From Amoebidium appalachense (taxonomy: Eukaryota; Ichthyosporea), in NCBI GenBank assembly GCA_963693365.1, contig CAVNZM010000016.1:7316001-7380000 (forward strand): 64,000 nucleotides of DNA, written 5' to 3'. Both the position numbers and the translations under genes were made by a program. Below, piece by piece: positions 1 to 11,392 of the stretch; positions within the stretch are counted from its first letter, which is position 1; each line of letters starts with the position of its first letter. The notes beneath the pieces were generated by a model. The model searched no databases. It had not been told where the DNA came from and saw only the letters and a list, made by a program, of their open reading frames with translations.

Positions 1-464
1 CGCTGTTGGCGAAGGTAGTTTCCCTTTTGTTTGCACTTTCTTGCCACGCATGTATTCTGCCTGGAACTTGTGTGTCCGCGTATGACATGTCCGTTGCATT
101 TTACCCAACACCTGGCCTAAGATCCTTTGGAACACCCCAATCCTTTGCCCCACGCACCCACCTCCTTCGTTTGCATTCTCTCTCCCACCCCTCACACAAC
201 CTCACAAACACTGCCCCCAGGATGAGCCCCTGTACGTGCTGAACAAGGCCATCCTGTATGTGCGCAACAACGAGCAGACAAGCTGGCTGCAGTTCGTGCA
301 CTGCTACGATACGGTAGGACATGGAACATATGGGCACACACGGCCACACGGGCACATGCGTCTACAAAACGCACATGCAAAGGCACACATGCAGACACAA
401 ACACACACAGGCACACACACACAGGCACGCGCACACAGGCACACACACACACACACACACAGTC

Positions 465-514
<50 letters not shown>

Positions 515-568
515 AGGCACACATACACAGGCACCCACGCGCGCGCGCAAACACACACACACACACAT

Positions 569-640
<72 letters not shown>

Positions 641-659
641 GTGTGTGTGTGTGTGTGTA

Positions 660-710
<51 letters not shown>

Positions 711-930
711 ATATATATATACATATATATATATCCCCAGGCACACACATGCATGCACTCACGCAAACAAAAGCCAAAAGCATTTTTCTTCGGGCCTTTC
801 TTCCCGTGCTCGATTCTTGCCACCCATCCTTGTGTCCTTCTAACCGATTCCTGCAATCTATCATTCATTCCTAGTATACTCTTCTTTTTTGCTTGATTTG
901 GTCAAACCTTGCATGGGGCTCCTTAGACTT

Positions 931-969
<39 letters not shown>

Positions 970-1363
970 ATAAATAAATAAATAAATAAAAAATAATAAT
1001 AATATATAAAATAAAATAAAAATAAGAAAAAATAATAAAGATAATAATAATAAATCCCAATCCCCCCCCCCCCCACTCCTCCGCCGCCTCCCCCCTCCCC
1101 CCCCCCCCAAAAAAAAAAGAAAATAATAAATATAAATAAAGAATAAAAAATAAAAACACACAGGTGCATTATTGCACGTGCACACACGCACGCACACACA
1201 CGCACGCACACACGCACACACACACACACGCACGCACGCGCACACACACACACACACACGCACACACACACACACACACAGGAGGATGAGGTGGTGGATC
1301 AGATAGAGAGAGACCTCAAGTCACTCGACAGAGCCTATCCCAAGATGAGGTTCGTAACCAATC

Positions 1364-1405
<42 letters not shown>

Positions 1406-2204
1406 ACAAAAAAAAAAAAAAAAAAAAAAAAAAAGGCGCATGCTGTTACTAACATGGATGGAAACGTCGAGTCTTACCACAAGGATTACTCCGTCTCTCT
1501 CTAGACCGACCAACACTCTTCTTCCTGCTCTACACTTCTCCATTAAATTACCCGTGTCCTGGCTGTTTCCTGCAACGTTGTGCATACTTTCCCTTCCTAG
1601 TTCTCTCCTGTTTAGCCAAAGGGGGTGTTAAGTCCTGGGAAATTCTAATCTTCGATGAGAACAGCCCAATCCAATTCATGGCGACAAACACCTGAAACAC
1701 GGTAAAAACCCATTATAGGAGCAGGTGGGAAGTAGTACGGATAACCTTTTGTCTTGCCTCGTTTGGGGCTAAGTTGTGCAATGGATGGTTACAAGGCTTA
1801 ACAGCGGGGATGGATGATGGCTCTATTGGTAGATCTTTTACTGGCCATGAGCACGTGTGTCAGGTGCCGCCGCCAGCGTTCAACATGGATACAATGGGGA
1901 AGAGAGGGGGAACTTGGAGGTCCTGTTTGTGTGCTTGGTTGTGGGTGTGGTATGGGTGAATGGCTTAAGCTTGTGGACGGGGGGGTGGGAGGGGGGGGTG
2001 GGGGGCTTTATACTTAAGCAAGTGTATGTTCACGCATGCAGGTTCGACTTCCTGGCCGTGCGGGGCAAGTTTGACCGGGAGATGGTGGGCATGCTGAGCG
2101 ACTATCTGCACGTGCCCCGCCACTTCATGTTCATTGCATGCCCTGGGGAGACCTTCAGGCAGGACATAGCATCACTGGGTGGCGTCAGGATCATCACATA
2201 CTAG
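1..2204 (+). CDS. APC-type amino-acid transporter, C-terminal exons (5' end outside window)
   Basis: Likely exons are 1-14 (partial, reads LLAK, then a GTAGTT donor), 221-313, 1282-1349 and 2042-2204, ending in TAG; phases agree across all junctions. The exons read as a cytosolic tail with the stretches EPLYVLNKAILYVRNNEQT, LKSLDRAYPKM, VPRHFMFIACPGETF and LGGVRIITY. From memory of the family, this pattern (LNKAILYVRxNEQT, then LDRxYPK, then a final GGVRVIT) is the soluble tail of amino acid-polyamine-organocation permeases in oomycetes and other protists. The membrane part would lie to the left of the window. The intron before 1282 ends in a CA repeat that forms the acceptor itself. Intron 314-1281 holds a CA/GT tract plus C, G and A runs; intron 1350-2041 starts with a C run and an A run. 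The family call rests on recall of the tail only, so it is moderate; the exon structure is firmer. Confidence 0.62.
366..735. repeat. CA/GT microsatellite that switches from (CA)n to (GT)n
   Basis: Lies in the transporter intron. The strand carries imperfect (CA)n to about 636, then ATATGT, then (GT)n to about 709 and an AT-rich end. The two halves are mutually complementary, so the tract can fold on itself; alternating purine-pyrimidine sequence is also Z-DNA prone. All long reading frames across it are artefacts of the repeat. Confidence 0.9.
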
Positions 2205-2753
2205 GTGGGTGGGGTAAGTGTGTTAGGATTATCTGATTCACTTCCTAAATGGGGTGTAAGGTTGTTAGACTACATGCACGGTTTGATCTGCATAATTTGC
2301 TGAATGCTGACTGGCTATGGATCTGGTAATAGGTCAATGTGGCTGGAAATAGGCCACATGTGGTTTTATTGTTGTCTCAGGTCACGAAAATTAGATCGTG
2401 CACGTGCGGCAGACTGTGTGACGAAGAATGCGAGGGTAGACTAATCGGCGAGTGAGGCCTTCCGTATTAGTCTCTCTCCCACCCTCATAGACACCTATGC
2501 ATGTAATGACGTATCTGTTGCACCCATCTATACTTGTTCGAATGTCAGAATATAGGCTGGGGATAAATGCTCTCAAAATCTTGGTGAGGGTAAATACCGG
2601 CGAACATGATTGCAGAGAAGGATGCTTTGTACCTCAGCACAACTAGTACTTGATGAAGGCGTTGTGTTCGGTTAGGCTGACCCCGGGCGGGCGGGCGGGC
2701 AGGCGGGCGGCGGAGGGGAGGGGAGGGGGGGGGGGAAGGGGGGGGGGGGAGAA

Positions 2754-2786
<33 letters not shown>

Positions 2787-3526
2787 TGTTCACCTGAATG
2801 CATCTTTGATCTATGAAACAGGTGCATGCATACAACATTCACTTTACGAGATCACCTGCTTATGTGGCAGAAGTTGCAAGAATGGACATAAATGTATCGC
2901 TGATGTTACAGTACATGAGTGCAAGGTATTCATGGTGTTGATTGCTATCAATTGCGCAAAATCTGTACATCTGGCCAAGAGCGAGATTTTAATTAACGAG
3001 AGCATGGAATTGGTCATATTAATGTATGTGACATAGCCACGTGCAGGTAGCACGTGGGAAAAAGGGCTATGATTGGCTGACACTGGCGGTCGGCAATCAC
3101 TATTTACAGCGGAGTAAAGATACATGCACACCTGTCCGACAGTAGGCATGCATGTGACATTGTTGGGCCGCCTCTGGGACATGTATGGGGCGCCGGTGGT
3201 AGTAGCTGCCTAGGCCTGTGAGCTGTGTGACATTCTTGCTTAACGATTTCGATAAACAGCGTAAACCCCATTTCGATATCCAAGTGTCCGGTATACCGTA
3301 CATGCAAGTCGTGGAATGTCGATAAGTGGGTGTACATGTCAGCTTATCACGTGTGTGTGTGTGTTTGTTCGCGATCGCGCGCGGTACACCGGTGTACGGG
3401 GTTCTACGGGCCGAAGGCTTCCCGAATGTATCATCTCTTTTTGAGCCTAATCAGAGAAAGTGCCGTATACGACTAGTTGGCATAATATGCATTTTTAGAG
3501 TCCGGGGCAGCCATGCATATATCCAT
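2205..3526. other. Spacer without a recognisable gene
   Basis: Lies between the transporter stop and the first retrotransposon copy. It contains a G-rich run at about 2690-2786 and otherwise ordinary mixed sequence. No open frame resembles a protein I know. A 17-bp match to the retrotransposon 3' tip lies at 3253-3269. Confidence 0.5.
3253..3269 (+). repeat. 17-bp orphan match to the 3' tip of the non-LTR retrotransposon
   Basis: The sequence TAAACAGCGTAAACCCC is identical to the terminal bases of the retrotransposon sense strand, but is in + orientation and is not attached to an element body. By chance a 17-mer match is very unlikely in 64 kb. It may be a tiny 5'-truncated insertion or a pre-existing site sharing the motif. 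Confidence 0.45.
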
Positions 3527-3789
3527 GGGGGTTTACGCTGTTTACTCGAGGCAAAGAGAACCAGTCTCAGGTATGGGGGGGGGTTTTGCTCGGAATATCC
3601 CCTCAGCGGTATATCATGATCACGTACATAGATGTCGGGTGGTGACTATATATCAGGGTTTACTTTCTCTACGAGACACCATAAAGACTACAAGGAGAAA
3701 TCAATTAGTTGGGGTTCCCCGTTTTTTTTTTGTTTTTTTTTTTGTTTTTTTTTAAAGGGGCTCCCCTTGGGACACTCGGTATCAGCTGG

Positions 3790-3844
<55 letters not shown>

Positions 3845-5070
3845 TGTGTGTGTGCGCGCGTGCGCTATAATTTTGTAGTGATGTGTTTCTCAAGCCAATC
3901 AATACATCTAATAAACAGGTCGTAGTTACGCGTGTTTAGTATAAAATCAAGGATGTTGTAATTTACAGGTAGGCTATCTTTCTGGGTGTCTGTTGTGAAT
4001 GTGACGTGTGTGTGTTGCGGTATTATGTGGTCTATCAAACTACATTTGGCGATACATGACCGGTTAAACTGGTGTGTGTGTGTGTTGTTTGGGCATGCAA
4101 ATGATGCCACCTTATACTTATTAGATCTCCACTGTATAGCACGTGTACAGTAAAAGCGTGGTAATTGATCAATATTACCATCAGCTAGAGAAAGACCAGT
4201 TCTACAGGAAGGTAATATGTATTTAGGTGTTATACATTTGCGAGTGCCATATTTGGCAATATGGTTGAGGCGGTCAGTAAATATAAAACGAGACATAAGG
4301 CTTAGATTTTCAAGGTGTATGCTTTCATCGGGTCTAGTGTCGTGTGGTATCTTTTCAATGATTTGTTATATTGCGTGATTATCTTGTGATTGTGTACATG
4401 TTTAATAAGTAAGTGGCAGTCCAAAGTCACACACACACTATTGCGGGGTTTATTTGTATTTGTGCCCAGGGGAGAAGGGGAGAGAGAGGGGAGGAAAGAG
4501 GGGAGAGGTGAGGAGGGGACAGGTCGGATAGAGAAGAGAGGGTGGGAGGGCAAATACTTCTTTAAGCGGCTTATGTGCTTATTGAATTTCAGCGCGAGAT
4601 AGGATACTCTAGCAGCTATTGGGACCAGACCATATATCGAGAGCGTTACAAGCCCAGGTTTACAACAGTTGTTAGATAGAAAGGAGGCAACTTCTGCTTC
4701 AAGGAAATTTGCCAAGGGTTTAAGCGCTCTAGTTCTCTCTTTCTTGATCCAAGCGGCGAGAAGGGGTAAACCATATTCACATGCCGGGAAGACAAAAGTG
4801 CGAATAAATGTAAGTCTAATAGAAGGATGGAGGGGTGTGTCTTTAAAAATATTAGCCGAGAAGAAAGCTAACCGCTTACGAGCCAACTCTACCCTCTTTT
4901 CGACCATATGGGGAAACATAACACCAACAGAATCAACCGGAACACCAAGATATTTGTATTCTGGAACTATAGGTACAGGTTTAGATGATAATGTAAATGT
5001 GTGTAAATTGTTAGCTATATCAGGTACAAGAACACCACATTTGTCTATGTTAAGGATCATAAGGTTTGCC
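3527..5070 (-). mobile_element. Non-LTR (LINE-like) retrotransposon, 5'-truncated copy 1
   Basis: Nearly identical to the 3' 1.5 kb of copy 2 at 52295. On the minus strand it begins abruptly inside the reverse transcriptase, at the residues NLMILNIDKCGV, and continues through the thumb and C-terminal region. The 3' UTR holds a (CA)n tract (about 3790-3860 on the + strand) and an A-rich stretch, and ends ...CAGCGTAAACCCCC at 3527. Homology to copy 2 stops at 5070, which is the 5' truncation point. The reading frame runs 5072 to 4302 and then breaks; the C-terminal part is in another frame (4296 to 3865). Relative to copy 2 the break is a small indel near 4350. No clear target-site duplication was found. 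It is a dead, truncated copy. Confidence 0.85.
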
Positions 5071-5072
5071 AT
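3865..5072 (-). pseudogene. Reverse transcriptase C-terminal part, frameshifted (copy 1)
   Basis: The first segment (5072-4302) carries the post-catalytic RT region with the motif YKYLGVPVDS, typical of the strand after the active site in non-LTR RTs, then a thumb-like helical region with ACEYGLPLLAAW. The catalytic YADD motif lies upstream of the truncation and is absent. The second segment (4296-3865) is the C-terminal tail in a different frame, ending ...WLEKHITTKL. In copy 2 the sequence at the break (near 4350) keeps both halves in one frame, so this copy has a private frameshift. Conversely, copy 1 keeps the frame across the CACACA tract near 4428, where copy 2 is broken. Confidence 0.8.
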
Positions 5073-6382
5073 CGAGAACCCAGCTACATCAAAAAACGAA
5101 ACTAAAAGCTATGTGTGTGCAGCGGCAGAAGATTTGTACAGAGCCCATCATCAGACGGTTCATAAGGCTCCACACTGAATGGTTTCATTAAGGGACCTTA
5201 AGGGCCCTTAATCAACGGTTTCGACCTCTCACGTGTGGTCACCAACCCATTCTTTGTTGTTAGGGCGCAATGCAAGTCGACCTGCCTTATAATTATTAGC
5301 CAAAGACGAGCATTTGGCTGTTCATCGAGAGAGCAGCAATCCGAATATCTATGTAATTTATATGTTCCAACCACATGCGAGCCTTTAAGGGATTCTTGAT
5401 TTTGACTACTACGGGGAGGGGCCGGGGCCGTAGTTGGGGGGGGGGGAGGGGGGGGGGACCCACCACCCCACTCTTGGCAAGGGGGGAGGGGGGGGGGGGG
5501 GTTGGACTCACCCACCCTGCGGAGGGGGTGGGTCCCCCCCTCCGGTGGGGGGAGGGGGGGGGGGGGGGAGGGGGGTACCACCAGGTCCGACGTTGATATT
5601 AGCTAACCCCCTTCCTCCCCCCCCCACATTTCAATCGAACAAACAAGCAAAGAACTTGCAATTGAAGCCGGGCTTCTACAAATTAAAGCTCCCTAATCCC
5701 GTTGAAGTAGTCTCAAATGCCATACGTATATATATATACTTTAAAGAGGACATCTCGAATAGAAAGAGCCTGAAAGGCCGGAGAGACGTTCGCAAGCTTG
5801 GTGAAACCCTGGGAAGAAAGAGCATGGCTTGCAGTGGAACGGGATATTAATCGATTTGTGAGAGTGTGTTGTGTGGCCCACGGTGGGTGGGTGGGCGGGC
5901 GGGGGGGAGGGGGGGGGGGGGGGGGGGGGGGGATAGAGGAAGAGTATTCACACCACATCGTGTCCATCATCTTTGGGAAGGCAGAAAAAGGTAGCCTACA
6001 CAGATCAGCACACGTCGAGGGAGAGGGGGGGGGGGGGAGGGGGGGGGGGGGGGGGGGGGGGGGGGCACTATCCGCCTGAGTAGGTGGGGACCATTCATAG
6101 GGATTGATGATTTCTACTGCCCCTTCCCCAACCTACTCGTGCCTAGACTCAGAGCGTGCCGCAGGTGGTGGCCAATACCTAATTAAATGTCTTGTTTAAC
6201 ACTGTACATGTGTTGACAATGTTAACTTTTTTAAATTGTTATATTGCCTTTTTACCGAAGACTAATATTATTAATGAAGTTTTGGCGCGCAATAAAAATG
6301 TTTTTTGCTTAGTAGGAATATGGTAAGTATCATGAATCTGATGGTTGTTTTTGTTTTAATTTGGTGTGGAAGCAGGACTCAG
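5071..6382. other. Spacer with several poly-G blocks
   Basis: Contains G-rich runs at about 5428-5580, 5899-5931 and 6021-6065 and one C-rich block near 5615. An AATAAA-like signal occurs near 6290 on the + strand. I see no coding region. Confidence 0.5.
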
Positions 6383-6970
6383 TCACAGCGAACTGTCGTC
6401 ACGGAACGAGTCGACAAAAACATCCACGAGCACGCCTCGGTGCGCGATACAGTATTTGTCGTCTTGTGGGCCCACAAAGGCCATGCGTGCAAGGCACGTG
6501 CTTACAAGTGTGTCTAACCCCGTGGTGCATGCTCCGTCCAGGAAAAGAGCAGCAGCAGCAGCCGTAGCATCATTCATCCTCTCTTTGAGCGAGAAGGACA
6601 CTCTACCTTTGAGGGACTCTATGTTGTATCGGTTGGCAAGGCTGGCCACAGGAATGAGCTGCGTGTCCAAAAACTTCACTGATCATCATTTCTCGGCGTA
6701 GCAAAAGTCAAGAATAAGTCCAAAAGCATCCGCAGTTGTGTTTTCTAACCTCACCTCCTTTTCATTTCTGTACTGCCCATACAGCTGCTCCTTAAAAGAA
6801 CCTCCGACTGTGCGGCCAAAACTAAACGGTGGGCTGGGAACTGTTTCATAGTTCCTGTGCGGGCGAACTACTACTACAGTGTGCATGCTGATGCTTGGCC
6901 CCAAAGGACACACCAGCACATGACATTTGTGTGACGGTGAAGATGGGCTATCGTGGGGCCATGCACGGCC
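6383..6970 (-). pseudogene. BTB/POZ-domain protein fragment interrupted by two in-frame stops
   Basis: On the minus strand, codons from about 6919 down to 6689 read as the second half of a BTB/POZ domain: GGSFKEQLYGQYRNEKEVRL, then NTTADAFGLILDFCYAEK. The same frame resumes at 6679 with KFLDTQLIPVASLANRYNIE and continues to 6386, resembling the end of BTB plus the start of a BACK-like helical region. Between the halves are two adjacent TGA codons (6688-6686 and 6685-6683), with nothing that could be an intron. The frame is the same on both sides, so this is nonsense interruption rather than a frameshift. The likely role, if intact, is protein-protein interaction, for example as an E3 ligase adaptor. 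The N-terminal start and the exon after 6383 were not located. It is a pseudogene, a recoded gene, or carries base errors. Confidence 0.55.
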
Positions 6971-7448
6971 CAGACCACGAGACAGCCTGAGCTCCGTGTG
7001 CGCTGATGGGTGCGTAACCGGGAGAAGTGGTTCTGGCCGTCAGCTGAAAAATGACCGCACATAATAAAGCTCAAACTGACCTTGTACATGTTACATGCAC
7101 TGCAACGGTATTCCCACACGCTTGCAATGAGTTTGGTTATCTGTTTTTTCTTTCACCTTGAACGTTTACTCTCTGATAGCCAGGGGCTTCAGTTGTGAAA
7201 AGAGAAAGCTGTCACGCAAAGTACCTGTGCCCACCATAAATGCTAAAGAAGAAAAAGAAAAAAAAAATCTTTTTGACTGCAAACTTTTTTTAAAAGCAAA
7301 TTCCCACATGCGTTTCCTCGAATGGCATCACAGCACAGCTTTTTTTTCCCGAACCATTGCATTTGTTCCATTTGTACAAGCATTGTACACATACCGGCAA
7401 CCACCATATACTAGTCTCGTTCTCGCTGCACACAAACTAAACCCCACC

Positions 7449-7829
7449 ATGGCCACCCCTGCCCCCCTATCCCGCATGGAGTACGTCTACCTCAGCAATC
7501 CGGCCACCACCTCCATAGCCCCAGGGGAGACCCTCTGCCGTGGGCGGATCCACATCCGCGACACATACCCCATGCAGGCTGCATCCCGCAGAGAGCTACT
7601 GGCACGCACAGAGGGGGACCTGCCTGAAAAGGCTGTGGGGGAGGGGGAGAGGATGAAGGGCGTGCACAGGCAGACAAGCTGGCCCTCTGCGGCACAACCG
7701 CACGTGCATGCACGTCACGTAATGGGGAGGCAGCATAGTGTGCACACGTGGAGTGGGAGGGAGGAGGTGGAGAGCGTGGGTGCGGGGAAGGAGCAGGGAG
7801 GGAGGGGGTGGAGGGGAGGAAGAGGCTGA
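7449..7829 (+). CDS. Hypothetical protein, possible first exon
   Basis: An ATG in a favourable context (CCCCACCATGGCC) opens a frame that starts MATPAPLSRMEYVYLSNPAT and continues with a mixed, protein-like composition for about 65 residues. It then becomes Gly/Arg/Glu-rich over a GGGAGG-type repeat up to the stop at 7827-7829. The first 200 bases look coding; the rest is more likely intron or spacer, with the real exon perhaps ending near 7640-7670. I recognise no domain and found no following exon. The opposite strand has a Pro-rich shadow frame of no weight. Confidence 0.3.
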   Translation: MATPAPLSRMEYVYLSNPATTSIAPGETLCRGRIHIRDTYPMQAASRRELLARTEGDLPEKAVGEGERMKGVHRQTSWPSAAQPHVHARHVMGRQHSVHTWSGREEVESVGAGKEQGGRGWRGGRG

Positions 7830-8614
7830 GGGTGTGGCGCAGAGGGAGAGTCAGCTGGAGGGTGGGTGGGTAGGGGCTGTGGGCCGGGCAATGAGTGTGT
7901 GTGAGCAGGTGCTGATGGATATGGCACGGGGCATATTTTAGGGTTTTATGCTGTGTACGAGGCCGTGATTTTCTTGGTGCTGTGCACCCACACAACCTAT
8001 TTAAAAAAAAATGATTCTATTCCTCCCTCCCCCCCCTCTTTTTTTCCCCCTTTATTTCTTGTTATTTTCTTTCAAGGCTTCCCCCCCCCCCGCCCCCTCC
8101 CCTCCCTTCTCTTTCTAAAATCTCAGAGGAAGTAGTGGTGGTGGGTGGGTGGGTGTTGGGTGGGGGTGGGGGTGGGGGGGTGAAGAAATAGATCAGGTGA
8201 TTTTCTTTTTTTTTCTGTTGTTATTTACGGTCATCGTCTGAGCCACGTCAGTTTGGGCTGCAAGCTGAGTTCTGCCAGGGCCAGAAGAAATTGGTAGAAG
8301 CGTGCACAGTATAATTCAAATTTCCTGAGCAACTATTTCAACGCGGCAGCTGACTATCACACTTTAATAAAGGCAAAGTGTTCTCCATATACCGACTGCC
8401 GTTACGGATCATCATATGATACCTGCTGTAATAAGACCATGATGCACCCAGTGAACCCCTCCCCCCATCCCCTCCCCCTCCTTTCCCCCTCCCCCTCCCC
8501 CCCCCTCCTCCGATGCCCTTGGACATGCGTCACCTCGTTCACTCCAATATCCCAATATCACCCGGAAGCAGTATGTATGCCGACAACGTTTCCTGAGTGA
8601 TAATCAAATACTGC

Positions 8615-8659
<45 letters not shown>

Positions 8660-8966
8660 ACACACCCGGCTCATCCCTTCCCCCCCGCCAACCACCACCA
8701 CTATCCCCTTCCCCCCCCCTCCCCCCTAAAACCACAAAAGCACCCACATCAACCCATCTTACCCTCCATCCCAGTTATATACCCCCCTCCCCCCCCCCCC
8801 CCACCCCCCACCCTCCACACACATGAGTCCCTTGCGGCACCCCTCACCTCCTGCCTACCCATCCACCAATTTCGTGCCAGACTGATCAGAATTTATGATC
8901 TTTAATAGTGCGCGTGCCGTGTGCATGAGGGTGCCCGTTTTAAAGGGACAGGGCAAATGGGGGGAT

Positions 8967-9003
<37 letters not shown>

Positions 9004-9875
9004 GGGGATTTTGGTGATGAGTCCCGGGCGGGGGAGGGCCCGGGAAGGGGGAGGGGGAAGGGGCTCGGGGGGAGAGAGAGGGGGGGGGGGGGGGGGGGGA
9101 TAGAAGAATTGATTTGAATCTTAAGCTTCAACACATGCGCCACTGTCTGTTGAAGGGTACCGGCCCCAAGAGATCTATATACCTGCTTTCTAGATTGTCA
9201 ATTAGCCCGTTCAAACAGACATGGCAGGACTATCGTGCTAATAATTGGCAACAAGACTATAGGTTGGTTTGTTCTTGTTTCTAACGGTTCTCAATCTAGC
9301 GGGGTCTGGTAACGAGGGGGGGAATAAAGAAGAGCGCGATGACATTGTTATCTGTGCGCCTCTCTCCTTGTACAGGGGGCACACTTACCTGCTACCCTTA
9401 CATGGCCGATATCCCTACCTTGCGCTTGGGGCCTCGGCAAGTCATCCCCACTCTCCCCCCCCCCCCCCCCCCCCCCCCACCCAACCACGTGCACCCCCCC
9501 CCCCCCTCCCCCCACCCGGGCCTCCTCACCAAAATACCTCTCCCCCTCCCAGCCCAGCCCCTCCCACCCCGTTCTCCATACCGCTTGAGGTCTTGCCAGG
9601 TTTAAAATGGCGGGTAACAAATCTGAACGGATCAGGTATTTGGTGAGGTGTTGCAGGATTCACTTACAAACATTTTGACGGAGACTTCGAGACACCAAGC
9701 CTGCGGAGGGGGGGGGGGAGGGGGGGGGGGGGGGGGGGGGGGGGGCAAGGAATGGGCGTCGCCCTGTGAGGTGGTTTGGTATGATACGTATGTAATCAAG
9801 TTAGTATGTTTGTGTAGGAGGGGCGGGGGCGGGGGAGGGGGGCGGGGGGGGGGGGGGGGGGGGGAGGGGAGGGGG
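7830..9875. other. Simple-sequence spacer with no gene seen
   Basis: Contains poly-C and CA blocks (8616-8668), C-rich stretches (8700-8815), poly-G blocks (8970-9003, 9079-9100) and further C/G blocks (9458-9530, 9708-9745, 9850-9875). Open frames here are Pro- or Gly-rich products of homopolymer runs. Confidence 0.55.
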
Positions 9876-10150
9876 ATTAGTAGTAGTATTATGTTTACAT
9901 ACGTAGGTTGGGGACAGGAGACGGGGGGGTATAAGGAGGGGGGTGGGACGGGGCATAACAATCGTCGTTTCTCACACGGCCGGCGCCAACGCTTTTGACC
10001 GTGTGAGAAACGACGATTGTTATCATGCCCCCTCCTACCCCCGGGCCGACCCCGGCCCCCCTCCCCCCCCCTCTCCCCCTCCTTATAAGTTATACCCCCG
10101 TGCACCTCTCCCGTCCCCAATCTACTTAAACATCATACTAAAGTACTAAT
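9876..10150. mobile_element. Foldback (long inverted repeat) element flanked by G and C tracts
   Basis: The centre is a perfect 25-bp inverted repeat, 9955-9979 against 9999-10023, with a 19-base loop. Imperfect complementarity continues outward: the left stretch 9876-9935 (starting ATTAGTAGTAG and containing GGTTGGGGACAGGAG) matches the reverse complement of 10075-10150 (ending CTAAAGTACTAAT). Outside the arms lie a G-rich tract on the left and a C-rich tract on the right, which extend the pairing. No coding capacity. The architecture is that of a foldback or MITE-like transposon, but no target duplication could be defined inside the homopolymers. Confidence 0.6.
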
Positions 10151-11024
10151 CCCCCCCCCCCCCCCTTCCCCCCTCAGGAGTGGATCATCACCGATTCGGC
10201 CCTTAGACTGAGCCTCTTGCCAGTGCACGTGTGTCACTATGTGCACTGCCGTACAGCTATTTTGCCGGAATTTTTGATTGATCCATGTAGCCAATCACTA
10301 TACGCTTGCTCTAATTGCTTTGCATTCTTTCCTGTAAACAATCCGTTCCGCGTCTGACTGGGTCCGGGTCCCTCCGGGCCCGTGGGCCGGCCGGCCGAGC
10401 TGGGCCGGGGCCCGGGGCACACCTCCGCCCACGGACCGGACAGAGGGTGTGGCAGACACGCCCCAGCCGGCCAAAGCCATGCTACAATGAAAGAGCAAGG
10501 CCTTTATTGGAACGGATTAGGGAGCGAGTGGTGGGTGCCCCTTGGTGTCCCGAAAGCAATCAGGGCACAGTGCACCATGGAGAGTCTCAGACCCATCGCA
10601 TACAGCCTCTAATATAAGTTAGCCTTATAAACCGGTACTGGCTTAAGCTTGGTCGAACTCCGTTCGCCATGTCTACCACACAGCCAGAGCACACACACCA
10701 AACAAGCTGCAGCGCTTCGCTCTATTCCCTCGCACGCAAGCCCGACACATATATGCACGCGAGCACGCAAACACAAAAAACACAAGCGCGCGCACACACA
10801 CTGCCTACGGGTGAGGTGCACACGTATTTTTCCACAAAAGTATTCCCGTGCACGCAAGGACACACACATACACAAAAGGAAGATTTGTGGGCGTAAACAC
10901 GCTGCATGGAGGTGAGGTGCACACGTACATGAAATCATACACACAGGTATCTGCAAAGAATGCGGTGGGTACACCCAGCTTCATGCGGAGAACGTGTTCC
11001 CTACCATGACAGCAAAAAAAAAAG

Positions 11025-11059
<35 letters not shown>

Positions 11060-11392
11060 AGGGGGGGTACGTTGGGAAAGTAAGAGGCCATCAGTAAGTG
11101 CACCTTCGTTGGATAAGAACATGCCCCATATGCACAGGCCTGATGCAAGACCCGGGATTGGGGGGGAGGGGGAGGGGGGAGGGGGGAAGGAGGGAGGGGG
11201 GTCACTGGCCTGTGTGTCGAGTGTATGTGGGGGGCCGTTAGTGTTTGTGTGTGTGTGTGCCTGTATATGACCGGAAGAGCCAAGAAATTACTGTATTTAT
11301 TTGCTCTGACAGCAACTGACAGCATTCGAAATGTACAACCTCATCTACACCGCTGTGTGCTTACACATCCCTTCTGACACCCACACACCATC
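10151..11392. other. Spacer with GC-rich palindromic patch and CA-rich sequence
   Basis: At 10365-10420 there is a very GC-rich, self-complementary patch of GGCC and CCGG units. From 10670 to 10930 the sequence is irregularly CA-rich. A G block lies at 11026-11067. No gene was recognised. Confidence 0.45.

Noticed and set aside
7492-7995. Pro-rich minus-strand frame
   Set aside because: Shadow of GGGAGG-type simple sequence and of the possible + strand exon.
10180-10260. CTCAG followed by a short open segment EWIITDSALRLS
   Set aside because: Looks like an acceptor plus exon, but composition deteriorates and no partner exon exists.
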